Positions 1 through 10,823 of a DNA stretch of 64,000 bases are shown here, piece after piece. The notes under the pieces are model-generated. The model was not told where the DNA came from. It did not search any database and was given only the letters and a program-made list of their open reading frames with translations. How positions within the stretch are numbered: the stretch's first letter is position 1; each line of letters opens with the position of its first letter. The DNA comes from Agrocybe praecox (taxonomy: Eukaryota > Basidiomycota > Agaricomycetes > Agaricales > Agrocybaceae), in contig OZ024848.1 of assembly GCA_964017145.1 (NCBI GenBank), forward strand, positions 1,252,501 through 1,316,500, in the 5' to 3' direction. Made by a program: the position numbers and the translations under genes.

Positions 1-970
1 ATGAGGATCCAGCGACGTTTGTTTCGTGCGATCTGCCGCTTCCTTGGCCTCCTTCGCTGCTTTCACCACCTTCGGTAGCTTTGACGTGAAATTGTTCTTG
101 TCGCACCACTTATTATAGGCATTCTACGTATCATAAGTAAAAGATTCTGTAGCTAATAAAAGATAGAATAAACTTACTACATGGTGGGCCTCAATATGGC
201 GTCGAAGAGTAGTGGATTCGTTTACAATGTATACCATTTTCCCCATTTTAGATCTGTATAGAAATAAGTTAGTATACCACAATAAGCGACCAAAAATACG
301 GAGACTTACTTGCAGTAAATACAACAACGCTTTATCTTATTTCCAAATGTAGCACATGGTTCAAAGAACGCGTTGACGTCCTTTACTCTGTCTTGAATTG
401 AGGAGGTTGGATTTTCCTCGTTTTCGGAATCGGTTACTTCAATAACGGTCGGCAAAGGCGTTGTCGATGTTTTTTTGCGTTTTTTAGTGGGTTTTTCGGT
501 TGAAACAGATGACGCTAAGTATCCGTTACATTTAGTGAAAATAAAATAAAAAGAAATTGGTGAAAAAACAACATACTTTGTCCCTCGTCATTTCCAAAGT
601 CACCTAACAATGTTGAAGCTGGTTCCTCGCTTGCCGTGTTTGCCTTTCTTTTTAGCGAGGGCTCAAAGTCCTGGCTATTTGCTATTGCATCTTCATCACA
701 AAAATCTTCGTTGTCGAATGGCGGGGAAAAGATACGAGGAGGTGTGGATGAGACAAAAAAGGACGGACTAGTGGGGGGAAGGGATGAACGTTGCGACGAA
801 ACAGAAGTGTCGTTGGTGGCAGTGATGCTATTATTGGCGTGATGGTTGACACGCTCACGGACTTCTTGGTGGGACCGGATTTCAGGTTCGGCCACGTTGG
901 CGGCATCAGTGAGGCGCGCTGATGGTATAGGCACTCGCTTTGAGCGCTGAGGCTGTGTCAGGTTCGACAT
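1..970 (-). CDS. hAT transposase, N-terminal part with BED zinc finger (partial)
   Basis: Four exons on the minus strand: 577-970, 310-514, 178-253 and 1-123 (continuing off the edge); all three joins keep frame. The first about 130 residues are polar, low-complexity and probably disordered, followed by a basic stretch (KPTKKRKK) that could be a nuclear signal. A BED-type zinc finger follows: two cysteines in CIYCKSKMGK, then TLRRHIEAHH supplying the histidines. Next is NKWCDKNNFTSKLP and a lysine/alanine-rich helix ending KQTSLDPH, the usual link between BED finger and catalytic domain in basidiomycete hAT transposases. The RNase-H-like catalytic core and dimerisation domain are not in the window. 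The visible part has no stop or frameshift, so the copy may be functional, but most of the protein is unseen. Confidence 0.8.
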
Positions 971-1289
971 TTTGAAGATGTTAAAATAGGTAGTGTTTTT
1001 TGAGAGATTTCGTAGAGAATAAATTTACTGTGTGCTGCCGCAGATGGAACAATTTAAAACTGTACAGTTTTATTTGTTCAGTACCGTGGGAATTGTTTGG
1101 TCTATCTAGGCTCAAAGGCCAAAGATTTCACACGCTCAAGCCGCGGCTCAGCCAGCGGCCCACGGCTTCCAAAAATAAAAGCCAGGCCAAAAGCCGTCAT
1201 AAGCCGTTGGGTTGGCTCGGCTTGGCTGGGCTAATTTTGGCCTGGCTTGGCCTGGCTTGACGGCTCAGGCCGGAGCCGGCACATCACTA
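1..1289 (-). mobile_element. hAT-family DNA transposon, 5' part, cut by the window edge
   Basis: The element runs leftward out of the window. Its terminus on the minus strand reads TAGTGATGTGCCGGCTC, a form typical of fungal hAT ends, followed by about 150 bp of GGCTTGG/GGCCTGG-rich subterminal sequence (about 1120-1289). The encoded transposase starts at 970. An 8-bp target duplication would be CGTGCAAG at 1290-1297; the other copy lies outside the window, so this is untested. The element sits directly against the disrupted reading frame that begins at 1290. Confidence 0.75.
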
Positions 1290-1498
1290 CGTGCAAGGGA
1301 GAGTTTTTTCGGGGGGGTGCAGCGATCAAGTGGAGGTGGTATTCGTGGATATGGAACTGGATGTTCCAGGATCTCTTACTGGACCGAATGTATTATGCAT
1401 CACTCAGCAACAACGCGGTCCAACTGGGATGTCTCCTACAGAACCTACTGTCAATGGTTATGTAATCGAGGTCCTAACACGTTCTATGATTATTGCAG
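1290..1498 (+). pseudogene. Disrupted host gene, upstream piece
   Basis: An open frame runs through this stretch (GGCSDQVEVVFVDMELDVPG ...) up to MIIA at 1498, where the 12.2-kb element is inserted. Skipping that element and the following MITE, the same frame continues at 13707 and 14071. The 5' part of the gene is missing because the hAT element abuts it. The first about 40 bases closely match the last bases of the window (about 63958-64000), so a paralogue starts or continues there, although the two copies differ by an indel. No domain is recognised. Confidence 0.45.
1492..1498 (+). repeat. Target-site duplication ATTGCAG of the 12.2-kb element (left copy)
   Basis: ATTGCAG precedes the left terminus CACTTCAGTGG and recurs in the same orientation directly after the right terminus (13700-13706). 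It is a 7-bp direct repeat flanking a perfect inverted-repeat element, as expected for transposase-mediated insertion. Confidence 0.75.
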
Positions 1499-3954
1499 CA
1501 CTTCAGTGGACCCATTCAAGATACCTTCTAGGCTACAGAATTTGGCACTTTATTGCAGCCTAGAAGGGTCCAAGAAAAAGAATGAAAAGTTGGAAAATAA
1601 AAAAAGAAAATTGTATGTTTTTTTTCTCGGCATTTTGATGGTGCCAAGCTTCTTTTGTGACTTCAAAAACTTTTGTCACCTTTGAAATTTGTAAAATATA
1701 AAAAGGTTCCAGTGGTCTTTGTATTACATTTTAAATACAAAAAAAGATTATTTTCTGGGCCATTTGTACATACTTTTTGGGTGATTCTGTGTGTATTTAG
1801 GCTTTGTTTCTGCTGATTTCTTGTATGCTACTGCACTTATTTGAGCATTATTGGGGGTTATTTATATGAATATGTTTTATATAATTAGAATGATGATATA
1901 AGACTTTTAAAATATGCTTCTACCCTTTGTTTGTTGCATTGGCTTGGGTAAAGGAGTAAGTATACTTGGATATGAAGATTGACATAGGTATGAAGGTTTT
2001 CATTGACTTGGGCAAGTGGTTGACATGGGTATGTTGGTTGACTTGGGCAAGGGGGTATAATTAGGTATAAAGGTTGATGTAGGTATGTTGGTTGACCTAT
2101 TGGCTTGGGTAAGGTGGTATACTTGGGTTTAAAGGTTGGTGTTGGTATGATGGTTGATTTATTGACTTGGGCAAGGGGTTGATGTAGGTATGTTGGTTGG
2201 CCTATTGACTTGGACAAGGAGATATACTTGAATACAAAGGTTAGCATAGATATGACAGTTGACCCATGGACTTGGGCAAGGGGGTAACTTGGATATTATT
2301 GTTGAGATAGGTAGGTATGCCAGTTGACTGATTGACTTGGGCAAAGGGGTCAATCAACCAGCTTTGACTTGAGTAAGAGGGTTGACTTGGACAGTAGGGT
2401 TGGCAGGTGGGATTGGTCAAGCAACTCTGACATGAGTAAGGGCATTGACTTGAGTGGTAGGATGACTGATTGACTTGAGCAAGTAGATCGGTCAACCAAC
2501 TTTGATTTGGGTATAAGGGTTGACTTTTTGATAAGAGAGCAGTATTTCTAATATACAGGTACTGGCAACTGCTGTGTTGGTGATCTACTTGTGCAAAAGG
2601 GCTCAGGTAAAAATATTAACCTTGTGGATAAATAAAAGGGTCAACATAGTGAGGCATCTTTGACTGTGGGTGACATACATAGGCAGTGAATAAACTTTGA
2701 TTGTCAATTATTATACAAATCTTTTCTTTTGTTTTTTGTTTTTTGTTTTTTGTTCTTTGTTCTTTGTTCTTTTTTCTTTTTTGTTCTTTTTTGTTCTTTG
2801 TTCTTTTTTCTTTTTTTTCTTATGTCTGGACTGAACCAACAGTGACAATGTGTGACTAACATTTGAGTGTCAGATCAATATTATATGTTCACTATTGATG
2901 GCATCAAACTCAAACACATAATTATTTTTTTGTTAATTCTATTTTTATATGTATCTATTTTTGGTTCGGATCTATTTTTAGAACACTTTACATATTTAGA
3001 TAGACCATACCTAAAATAGTATAGGCCACATTTATTCATGATTTTAGGATTTATTTTGGGCTTGCTATGAATATTTCAATCTTTTATTTTGATTTATACA
3101 CAAGGTTCAAACAGTATTTTGCGTTTTGTGGCTGATTCATTGATGGTTATGTAATAAAAAATATTTACGTTGATCCCTGAATTTTTCTCTATACAACCAT
3201 ATAATTTTTGTATTTGTGGCTGTGCTCTGTGCCATTTTATCTTATCTGAAATATGGCAGTGCAAAGCTATCTTATCGGACATGTAGCTATGTAATCTATA
3301 TCTTATTTCATGTGGCTGTGTGAAGCTATCTTATCATATCTTATCCTATCTGTGGCTGTGACAACTTATCTTATCATATCTTATCATATCTGTGGCTGTG
3401 ATATCTGTGTCACATGACTAATTCCCTAAAAGAGCGGTTTTCACTTCATAATATCCAGTTTGCTATGTTCTGGGCGCTTTTTTATAAAACAAAAGGTGGA
3501 TATGGTATTCTATACATTTATAGTGATTTATAGTGTCCTTAAAAATGCGAAAATATGACAGGAAGGGATGGATGCAGAAGAGTGCATCTGGATAATGTTC
3601 CAAAATAATCTGGTCTATTTATAAATAGGTCCAAAAAGCGCAACAAATATCTGTTTCTCTGTATTATGGGCACTTTTGTATCAAATAAAATGCTGATATA
3701 GTATTTTATGCATTTATCACTATTTATACACTGTTTAAAGAGGTCAAAAACGAATGGGATTACAGTACATTTGCATAATGTTCAAAAATAATCTGTGCTA
3801 TTTATAAATATTCTCAAAAAGCGCACACTTGCTGTGATCTCACTGGTTTAAAAAATCCAAGACTATTCCTAAACTATCAAAAGACATTCTATGTATGTTA
3901 TATAGCAGAGATATAGGCTATAACCCATCACAACTTTCCAAAAAAGCGCATATG
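1499..3954 (+). repeat. Left arm of the long inverted repeat
   Basis: The arm starts with CACTTCAGTGGACCC and a potential hairpin (CCTTCTAGGCT pairing with AGCCTAGAAGG at about 1526-1567). Inside are TTGACTTGGGCAAGGGG-type degenerate tandem repeats (about 1940-2520), a TTTTGTTC/TTCTTTG microsatellite (about 2718-2822), repeated GATAAGATA motifs (about 3240-3400), and several AAAAAGCGC boxes near TTTATAAATA palindromes (3474, 3633, 3816, 3941). No protein-coding gene is supported; short ORFs here are products of the repeats. The arm is interrupted after CATATG at 3954 by the integrase-type transposon. Confidence 0.8.
1940..2520 (+). repeat. Degenerate tandem repeats in left arm (TTGACTTGGGCAAGG unit)
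   Basis: Irregular units of roughly 28-60 bp share TTGACTTGGGCAAG and GTAGGTATG cores. The mirror copy lies at about 12680-13260 in the right arm. The repeats generate spurious proline/serine/glutamine-rich open frames on the minus strand. Confidence 0.7.
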
Positions 3955-4488
3955 TATGGCTGTCCATCCGCCGAAAAAACATTTTCGTACATATATACTA
4001 TATAATCTGTATCTACTACATGTATCCAAGTATTTACATATATTATATTAGTTATCCAACATACACATCGGAAAATCCAACATATATGTCGGAACACCCA
4101 ACATATATGTCGGAACACCCAACATATATGTCGGAATACCCAACATATATGTCGGAATATCTAACATATATGTCGGATTATCCAACATGTGTGTTCGATT
4201 GTCTAACATACATGTTGGATTATCCAAACTCATATGTGTGATTGCGCCCATCATATATTGTGCAACTCGACTAACGATGCCGTGCATGCCGAAAGACTTT
4301 GATTGCCAATTTGATCCTTTTTACAGTGTGTATCGGCATGGTAGAGTTGAAATTGATGCAATGCCGTGCTAATGCCGCTATGTATAAATAGCGCACTGCG
4401 TCTTGGGCGCGTCCGAAATGATGCGCATGTCAAATGATGTGTGTCGCGTAACACGCGGAAATTGCCGTATAAGCGGACTTAGTGAAAT
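3955..4488 (+). repeat. Left terminal inverted repeat of the integrase transposon
   Basis: It pairs with 9807-10570. The outermost about 110 bp and innermost about 230 bp match well. Between them lie six to seven 21-bp tandem units built on CCAACATATATGTCGGA (about 4066-4235), each centred on the palindrome CATATATG. The inner end is the match ending GTGAAAT at 4488. Confidence 0.75.
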
Positions 4489-4819
4489 TTAACGACTACG
4501 AGACATGTCAGGCCTTCTGGTGGGCTAATTCTGTGGAACCTGTGATTGTTTAATCATGAGATAGTTTAATCATGAGATATTTTATGATGTGAGCACTCCA
4601 TTCAAAATAAAACATATGTATTAAAGAAAGACTAGAATATGTACTGAGGTAAAGAAGGTATGTGTAATTAAGGCAAGAAATGGTGGATCAGGATGTGTAA
4701 AGAGCATATAAGGGGGGGGGTATATTGTATCAAAATGTGCTGGGGGTGATCTATGTGTAGTGATAGGGGATTAGAAAGGAAATCAATGATATCTCACTAG
4801 GATAATTATTAATTCCCTC
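4489..4819. other. Non-coding spacer inside the transposon
   Basis: No open frame of note. Contains a short direct repeat (TAGTTTAATCATGAGATA type, about 4550-4583) and a G8 run near 4710. It would carry the 3' untranslated region of the minus-strand gene ending at 4820. Confidence 0.5.
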
Positions 4820-6143
4820 TCAAGTGTGCCAGGGGTTCTCATCACCATCTAATCCCATAGAATCAGCAAACAGCTTCTCTTCCTCGGAGTCGGGCAATGT
4901 CAGGTATGCTGGCAAGAGATCCTCCTGTACATTGGTTGCGTCTTCATGATCAGATCCTAAATACTCATTTGAGCTCATGCAAATTGCTAAAGCAAGTAAG
5001 ACTAACCATCAGATATAGAGATAACATCATTGTCTTGATCTGGACGAGTTTTGAGCACTCCGGATGTCGACCTGAGTATCCTGGTTGGTTGAGTGGACGG
5101 CCAGGCAACAGGACCTCTGGTGTAGTCGCTCTCTGAGTCGCTGCTATCAGAGTGTTCGGAGCTGTCATGAGAAATGCCATTTTCTAACTCAAACTGCCGC
5201 TGGAGGTCACCATTTCCAGGGATCTCGAGTCTGTTGAGAGAAACCGGTACCCGGGTAACTATTAAATGATAGGTTAAATTAAGCACGAATATTTATAGCT
5301 AAATTACTCTACCCAAGAATAGTATTCCCTCGTTGAAATTGAACCGAGCTTTACCATTTTGAGTTGCAGCAAAAATGTCCATGGAATTAGGACGACGGTG
5401 ATCATCAGAGAGAACAATGACGCCTTTCCCATGACCTGACCGCTTTGCACAAACCAGCCACGGAGAAATCTTGCCGTCGAGATAGTCGTGGTCTTCCATG
5501 GCCGTGAAGACAGATGGGAACAGTTCCTTGAACTTTGCATTGAGTTCTTCGAAGCCTTCGCTTTTCTTGAACTTGTATCCGTCCTCATTCTGGATGCATA
5601 GCCTGTACTGCATGAAGTGAATAAGATCGTCTGCTCCAACCGAAACAGGCTCCCGAGTGACATAAAGAGAGCTGCAGAGAGCTGATCGATCTTGCGGCGC
5701 CTGGATAAGCTTGATAAATAAGAGATAATATATAGAAAAATTTGTAGAGTACCATCTCTATACCACATATGAGGAACACAATCTTTCCCACTCGAAAAGT
5801 GTCATCCTAGAATAGAGAAAGAAATAATTAATTCATGAATACATCATACAAACATTCAACTTACTGGGACTGTGGCCTTGGTTCCAGACTTCGTTTTAGG
5901 TCGCACATTACCCTTCTTCAGCCCGCCAGACGTTTCAGCGCGTGCAGAATTGAGCAAAGATGTCACAGCAGCCATGCCAGCACCCGAGCTGCCTTTTTGT
6001 GAAAGTGAACCCGAGACAGACAGGGCTGTTCTGGCCTTCTTTTGCTGTGGAGGATGAGGACTGGAGCTTTGGTGATCATCAGAGTTTGAGCCAGAGATGG
6101 ACTCAGGTGTAGTAGCACGACACTTTCCGAGAGAGAGAGACAT
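4820..6143 (-). CDS. Unknown 372-aa protein of the integrase transposon
   Basis: Five exons on the minus strand: 5865-6143, 5753-5806, 5313-5709, 5007-5258 and 4820-4956; lengths sum to 1119 and every join keeps frame. The first about 95 residues are Ser/Thr/Lys-rich and basic (PQQKKARTA, RPKTKSGTK), suggesting a disordered DNA- or nucleus-directed tail. The middle (about 96-245) looks globular, with ELFPSVFTAMEDHDYLDGKI and LSDDHRRPNSMDIF. The C-terminus is strongly acidic (SEHSDSSDSESDY, DQDNDVISISDGSDHED). No known domain is recognised. Its ATG lies 134 bp beyond the stop of the transposase on the same strand, so the two are tandem genes. An intact five-exon frame inside a mobile element argues that it contributes to transposition or persistence, but that is inference. 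Confidence 0.65.
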
Positions 6144-6277
6144 ATGATGACAATAAGTAAAGGAATGTGTTACGATCTGTAAATTGGAGATGAAATGAAG
6201 GGGACTGAGTAGAATGCGATTATTTTGAACTTCTTTTATAGACCAAAAAGAAAAGAATACAAAAAGAAAAAATCTAT

Positions 6278-8385
6278 TTAGTTATCCAAAATCAGGTACA
6301 TAAGATGTAAAGCCCGTGTCCAATCCTCAGCTCGAGGCCGCCATACAGAATCAGGGAGGGAAATTGGAAATGATTGCTTTCGAAGCCCAACCGAAATTAT
6401 CTCCGTCGTTGGATATCCAGATGGTCCCCACTCTCCTGGACTAATTCCGTAACCGGAAGGAACCTCTTGGTGTTGTCTCAAAATCTGTAGCCCTTCTTCG
6501 AAGAGGGCCAGCTGAGTATCATTAAATGGGCAAGTTCCTGTAGGTACAGGGACTGGATCGTGTCGTATATTGGCGTCGATCATCTGTAGATATATTAAGC
6601 AACACTATAGCACTTTGAAAACGACAAGACCTACCGAATTAACATCAATGGCAAGACCAGACGCATCATGCTCGGTTTTCTTCATTTCCTGTAGGATTAT
6701 ATTGATTGACTCATCTCCTTGTTCATTCTCCGTAGTGGTACCGCCGTTGTCTTCTTCTTCGGGGGCTGTAAAACACGTGTTGTTGTCTTCTTCGGGAATG
6801 ATACTCATGTCTTGATCACTACCAGATTCTTCATCCGACGAACCTGTGGAATCATGTGTGTCTATTGGCTCGCCATCTTCATTAAAGCCATAAAACGTGT
6901 TGATCTCACTTTCAGTCATCTCACTGCACTCTTCTGCATACGAGCCATGTTCGAGTTCGCCCATGAATGAAATATCCTAGTATAAATTAATAGTTAATAT
7001 GTATCAATATGAATAGGAATAAAGATGTACATTTGGTGAGAAGTTACCGCCTGAACGCGAAATTGGATGCGCATTCCATTCAGCGGCAAATTTATCGCAG
7101 TCTTCATTGATCAAATCCAGGAAGAGATAATGTAATACCCATCGATGATTTTTGTCCTTTCGGTTGAGTAAATGGACCCTTTCTAGGCATGTAAAGAATG
7201 CACGCCAGGCTCGCACAAATCGCTTTCCAACCTCGAGCCACAGACATTCAATCCTTGTGTTGAACACGGATGATCCCCACATAAAGCTCGTTCTGTTAAT
7301 TCCACGTAAAATTATCATCAAAATAGAGACGTCACGATTTTCACCGCCTCGATCGCCTCTAACACGCGAAGGCAGTCCATGCTTCTCAACAGCTTTGCAA
7401 AACATTTTGAGGACTGTTTCAGCCGAGTTGTTATTACTTGCACGAATCCCAGTGACCTATTTGACTCTATCATTGAGTGAAAAATAGGATATGTAGTGGA
7501 AATACCTTTCGTGAGTACCCATCCGCAACTCCGTGTATAACAATGCCCCAAAGAATCAATTTGTGGTGGCCGTCAATATGCCACAATGCGTTCGGGCGGG
7601 GGACCGAGTACACCTGCCGAGCCTTCTTTTTGCTAACACGTGCACGCATGCCTTGCCCAAGCGAATCTACCCTCTTCATTGCTTCTATTACTCATCGACG
7701 TTGTACACGAATATTGTGACGTGACCGTAGGTATCCTATACTGTAAGCTCTTCCGGCGTCCGGGTGTTCCTTCCGATACTGACGAATAAGCTCATCCAGC
7801 TCCTCGTCAGATATGTCACTGTAGTTGTACTCAATTCCCAAATCCTTAATTCTAGCACGTAATGTGTCTCGATGTACACCCAGTAGTTTTGAGAGAACCA
7901 ATAGAGGAATGTTCCTGTTCTCACTGAGAGCATTACGCAGAATATCGGGATCAATATCTTTGCGTGGTCGTCCTTGCCTTCCCGTTTGATCAAGGGATAT
8001 CGGTTCATGATGTATGACGTGTGACTTGGGTCTACAATTATATTAAGTTAATATCTTTTCCGAGAGGCGCATGCTTGGCGTACCGTTCGGTTACTATTTT
8101 TAAATGATCACCTAGCAAAGTCATAAGTTCAACGAACTTATTGGCTGTGTCCTCCAGCCAGGACATTGGAAGGTTTTCGTCTCCAGCTGTCTCTTCTAAG
8201 AGTACAAGAAGTGGAAATATGTTGGTCATAAGGGTAGCACAATAGCATTCGAGACGGTGAGCTTCTACGCTTCCCGTTTGCACATAGCCGTAGATGGAAA
8301 GGTAATTAGCGCTAAGTTCACGGTATGCATTTCGGATGTTTGGAGACCAGGGAGTGGCTGATTCGGGCAGGGGTGATAAGGACAT
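6278..8385 (-). CDS. Integrase core-domain (DDE) transposase, about 633 aa
   Basis: Five exons on the minus strand: 8084-8385, 7506-8031, 7031-7456, 6635-6976 and 6278-6583 (1902 nt, in frame throughout). Residues 1-100 are a helical N-terminal domain. Residues about 120-215 form a helix-turn-helix DNA-binding region (GRPRKDIDPDILRNAL, LSKLLGVHRDTLRARIKDLG, RRRVIEAMKRVD). The catalytic core follows, with D254 in WHIDGHHK, D311 in RGDRGGEN and E346 in NTRIECLW, spaced about 34 residues as in retroviral-type integrases. WGSSVFN and the W-rich AWRAFF block match the fungal integrase-core family. The C-terminal about 215 residues are acidic and less conserved. There is no reverse transcriptase nearby, so this moves a DNA element. 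It would act in the nucleus on the TATGGCTGTCC ends. All catalytic residues are present and no break is seen. Confidence 0.85.
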
Positions 8386-8591
8386 ATTATTTATGCAGGG
8401 TTTGTCCTACACCTCGCGCCACTGTCATGTTTTAATACTGTACTACATGCCTATTTTATTTTAAACAATGATTCCACATCTGTCATCTCACTGAAAAATG
8501 CAAAGATAACATTTTTAGATACAGTGTACAGTGATTGTATTAAAAGAACAGTGAGAAAAAAAGCAATTCAGGCTCTGAGTTCGTTCTTACC
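8386..8591. promoter_or_regulatory. Bidirectional promoter between transposase and BTB gene
   Basis: 206 bp separate the divergent start codons at 8385 (minus, transposase) and 8592 (plus, BTB gene). The sequence is A/T-rich with TATTTTATTTTAAA near 8452. Shared regulation of the two genes is inferred from the arrangement only. Confidence 0.45.
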
Positions 8592-9614
8592 ATGTCTTCT
8601 GATCTTATACCATCTCAATCACATACCCAGTATCATCCCAAATTTGACCATGAAGTCTTTATGGTCGTTTTCTCAGTTCTTCCTTTGCTGTTTTCCCTAA
8701 AAATACCACCTAATTCTCCCATAGGTTGACGGGCAGGGATTCAAGACCGATGCTGCATGCCTGTGCATGCACTCTGAAGTTGTGCGTTCGATGTTATATG
8801 GAGAGGATGGGAAAAGGGGTGGAGAATTGGGACTCCCGAACGAAGGGACCACTGAAAATCCGTGGGTTATCAATGGATGCACTGCCGAAGCATTTGCAAA
8901 CTTCATGTCCTGGTTGAACCATGCGTGAGTTGATTTGTTTCATCATTATGCAAAGATCTTCTCATGGTGATTTATTTTTACAGCTCCTGGGAGACACCGG
9001 GAATCAGCGGTATCACTGGATATCTGGATGTTCTCCATATTACCCACATGTGGCGAATCCGTGCCGGTTTTGATTTTGCAGTGAATGCCCTCGAGAAGGA
9101 GAACTTGCAGTGCGCTCACAGGATTCACCTCGCTAGACGCTATGGGATACCGCAGTGGGTTCCTCTTGCTGTTCGTGTATTGTTGCGCCTTTCGTTTGAT
9201 TGCTTGACCGAGACAGACTTCAATCACCTTGGGTACGATGTCTTTATAAAGCTAGCTCTTGGGAAAGAGTCCATTCAACAAATTCGACGCCAACTCGGGT
9301 TTTTTGTTCCTTACCCAAATATAGACGATGCACTTCACTGTTCCACTCCCAAAAGATGCAAACAGTCATGGTTTGATGCCTGGGGTAGGATTATGTTCCG
9401 GCGCATTCACCATCCATCTGAATATCTCGCACTCACGGATGTTCTCCATGCACTTCGGTCCATTGATCATGTTGGGATGCATGCTTCCTGCAAGAATTCT
9501 GTGATCAATTGGGTTGAGGAGTGCTGTCCTGGGCTCGAGAAAGAGGAGAAAGCCATTCGTCAGATAGTCGCATCAGTACAGGAGCTGACTCGTGTCCATG
9601 TGCTCATTGATTGA
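8592..9614 (+). CDS. BTB/POZ-domain protein carried by the integrase transposon, 300 aa
   Basis: Three exons: 8592-8663, 8725-8924 and 8984-9614 (903 nt, in frame). The start gives MSSDLIPSQSHTQYHPKFDH, then EVFMVDGQGFKTDAACLCMH and SEVVRSMLYGE, the order of the first BTB strand-helix module. ENPWVINGCTAEAFANFMSW and YLDVLHITHMWRI correspond to later BTB helices, and ALEKENLQCAHRIHLARRYG with WVPLAVRVLL to the conserved all-helical tail of the large mushroom BTB family. BTB domains mediate dimerisation and often adapt substrates to Cullin-3 ligases; no partner is visible here. It lies between the two inverted repeats of the transposon, divergent from the transposase. Either it is captured host cargo or a stable component of this transposon family; one copy cannot tell which. 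Confidence 0.75.
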
Positions 9615-9806
9615 TGAACAACAGTAGGATACAAGCCCTTATCTCGTAGCTCTTCACATTCTTTTGATTAGCATACATTTCTTATTAATCTCACATTCCT
9701 TAATTACCCATAATATACCATTCTTTTGATATATTTTTGAAGCTATCATGTGAGAGTCTCACTGGTACCCACTCCAAAGCAGAAGAAATCAGCGAGACTA
9801 ACGCAG
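9615..9806. other. 3' spacer of the BTB gene up to the right inverted repeat
   Basis: 192 bp, A/T-rich, no gene. It should include the BTB transcript end; no clear signal is identified. Confidence 0.4.
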
Positions 9807-10570
9807 ATTTCACTAAGTCCGCTTATACGGCAATTTCCGCGTGTTACGCGACACGCATCATCTTGGACGCGCATCATCTCGGATGCACATCATCTTGGAT
9901 GCACCTCCGACACGCATCATCTCGGACGTGCCCCAGACGCAGCGCGTCATTATACATAGCGGCATGAGCACGGCATTGCGCCGATTTAAATTCTATTATG
10001 CCGATACACGGTGTGAAGAGGATCAAACTGGGAATCAAAGTCTTTCGGCATGCACGGCATCCTTAGTCGAGTTGAACAATATATGATGTACGCAATTATA
10101 CATATAAGTTCGGACAATCCGAGATATATGTTGGATATCTGACTTGTATGTTGGGTATTCCAACTTCAATGTTGAATATCCCAACTTTCATGTTGAAGAT
10201 CTCAATTTCAATGTTGGATATCTCAATTTCAATGTTGGATATCTCAATTTCAATGTTGGATATCTCAATTTCAATGTTGGATATCTCAATTTCAATGTTG
10301 GATATCCCAACTTCAATGTTGGGGATCTCAACTTCAATGTTGGAGATCTCAACTTCAATGTTGGAGATCTCAACTTCAATGTTGGATATCCCAACTTCAT
10401 AGTTGGAGATCTCAACCTCTATATTGAATATCCCAACTTTTATGTTGGGTATTCCGACATATATGTTGGATAACTAATGTAATATATGTAAATACCGAGA
10501 TACATGTAGTATATACAAATTATATAGTATATATGTACGAAAATGTTTTTTCGGCGGATGGACAGCCATA
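9807..10570 (-). repeat. Right terminal inverted repeat of the integrase transposon with 21-bp tandem array
   Basis: Inverted relative to 3955-4488. It has ATCATCTTGGA / ATCATCTCGGA short repeats at about 9856-9927 and a tandem array of about fifteen 21-bp units (about 10120-10470), mostly of the form CAATTTCAATGTTGGATATCT. The array gives open frames in three frames (NVGYLNF, SMLDISI, TLKLRYP), which are repeat artefacts, not genes. Confidence 0.75.
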
Positions 10571-10585
10571 CATATGTCCTAATTG

Positions 10586-10823
10586 TATGATTAAGATTAT
10601 TTGTTTCACATCATGCTATAACATGTAGGAACTTAAAATTGAACATTAAACATAAGCCAATCATGGGGAACAGTGTGATTTCTCTGACATGAGAGCATAT
10701 TCAACAATGGATAGAACCTAGAGAATATAGATTGCTGTGGGCAACTATTGTGTGGTATGAATGTATATACAATATACAGTGGTACAGGTGTCTTCCCAAC
10801 AGTATCATACAAGTGGGAAACAT
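10586..10823. other. Central unique part of the foldback-like element
   Basis: About 240 bp left of the MITE, with a further 53 bp (11182-11234) to its right. No gene is seen; this is all the unshared sequence of the 12.2-kb element besides its nested insertions. Confidence 0.5.

Larger units (their letters stand above)
3955..10570. mobile_element. 6.6-kb integrase-type (rve-like DDE) DNA transposon with three genes
   Basis: The ends read TATGGCTGTCC ... GGACAGCCATA and are flanked by CATATG on both sides (3949-3954 and 10571-10576). The matching place in the other arm of the host element (11243-11248) has a single CATATG, which gives an internal empty site. Terminal inverted repeats are 534 bp (left) and 764 bp (right), unequal because of tandem repeats inside. 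Cargo is a spliced DDE transposase (minus), a 372-aa unknown gene (minus) and a BTB-domain gene (plus). All three frames are intact. The transposase resembles retroviral-type integrases without a reverse transcriptase, as in Ginger-like elements; the exact family is not settled. Confidence 0.8.

Noticed and set aside
1885..2495. Small minus-strand genes with QVNQS/PTYLHQP repeats
   Set aside because: Frames generated by degenerate tandem repeats in the inverted arms; identical frames recur in the other arm.
3094..3282. 62-codon frame present in both arms (also 11916-12104)
   Set aside because: Conserved only because the arms are identical; no coding signature.
10120..10470. CRISPR-like array of 21-bp repeats
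   Set aside because: Units are contiguous without unique spacers, lie in a transposon inverted repeat, and the organism is a fungus.
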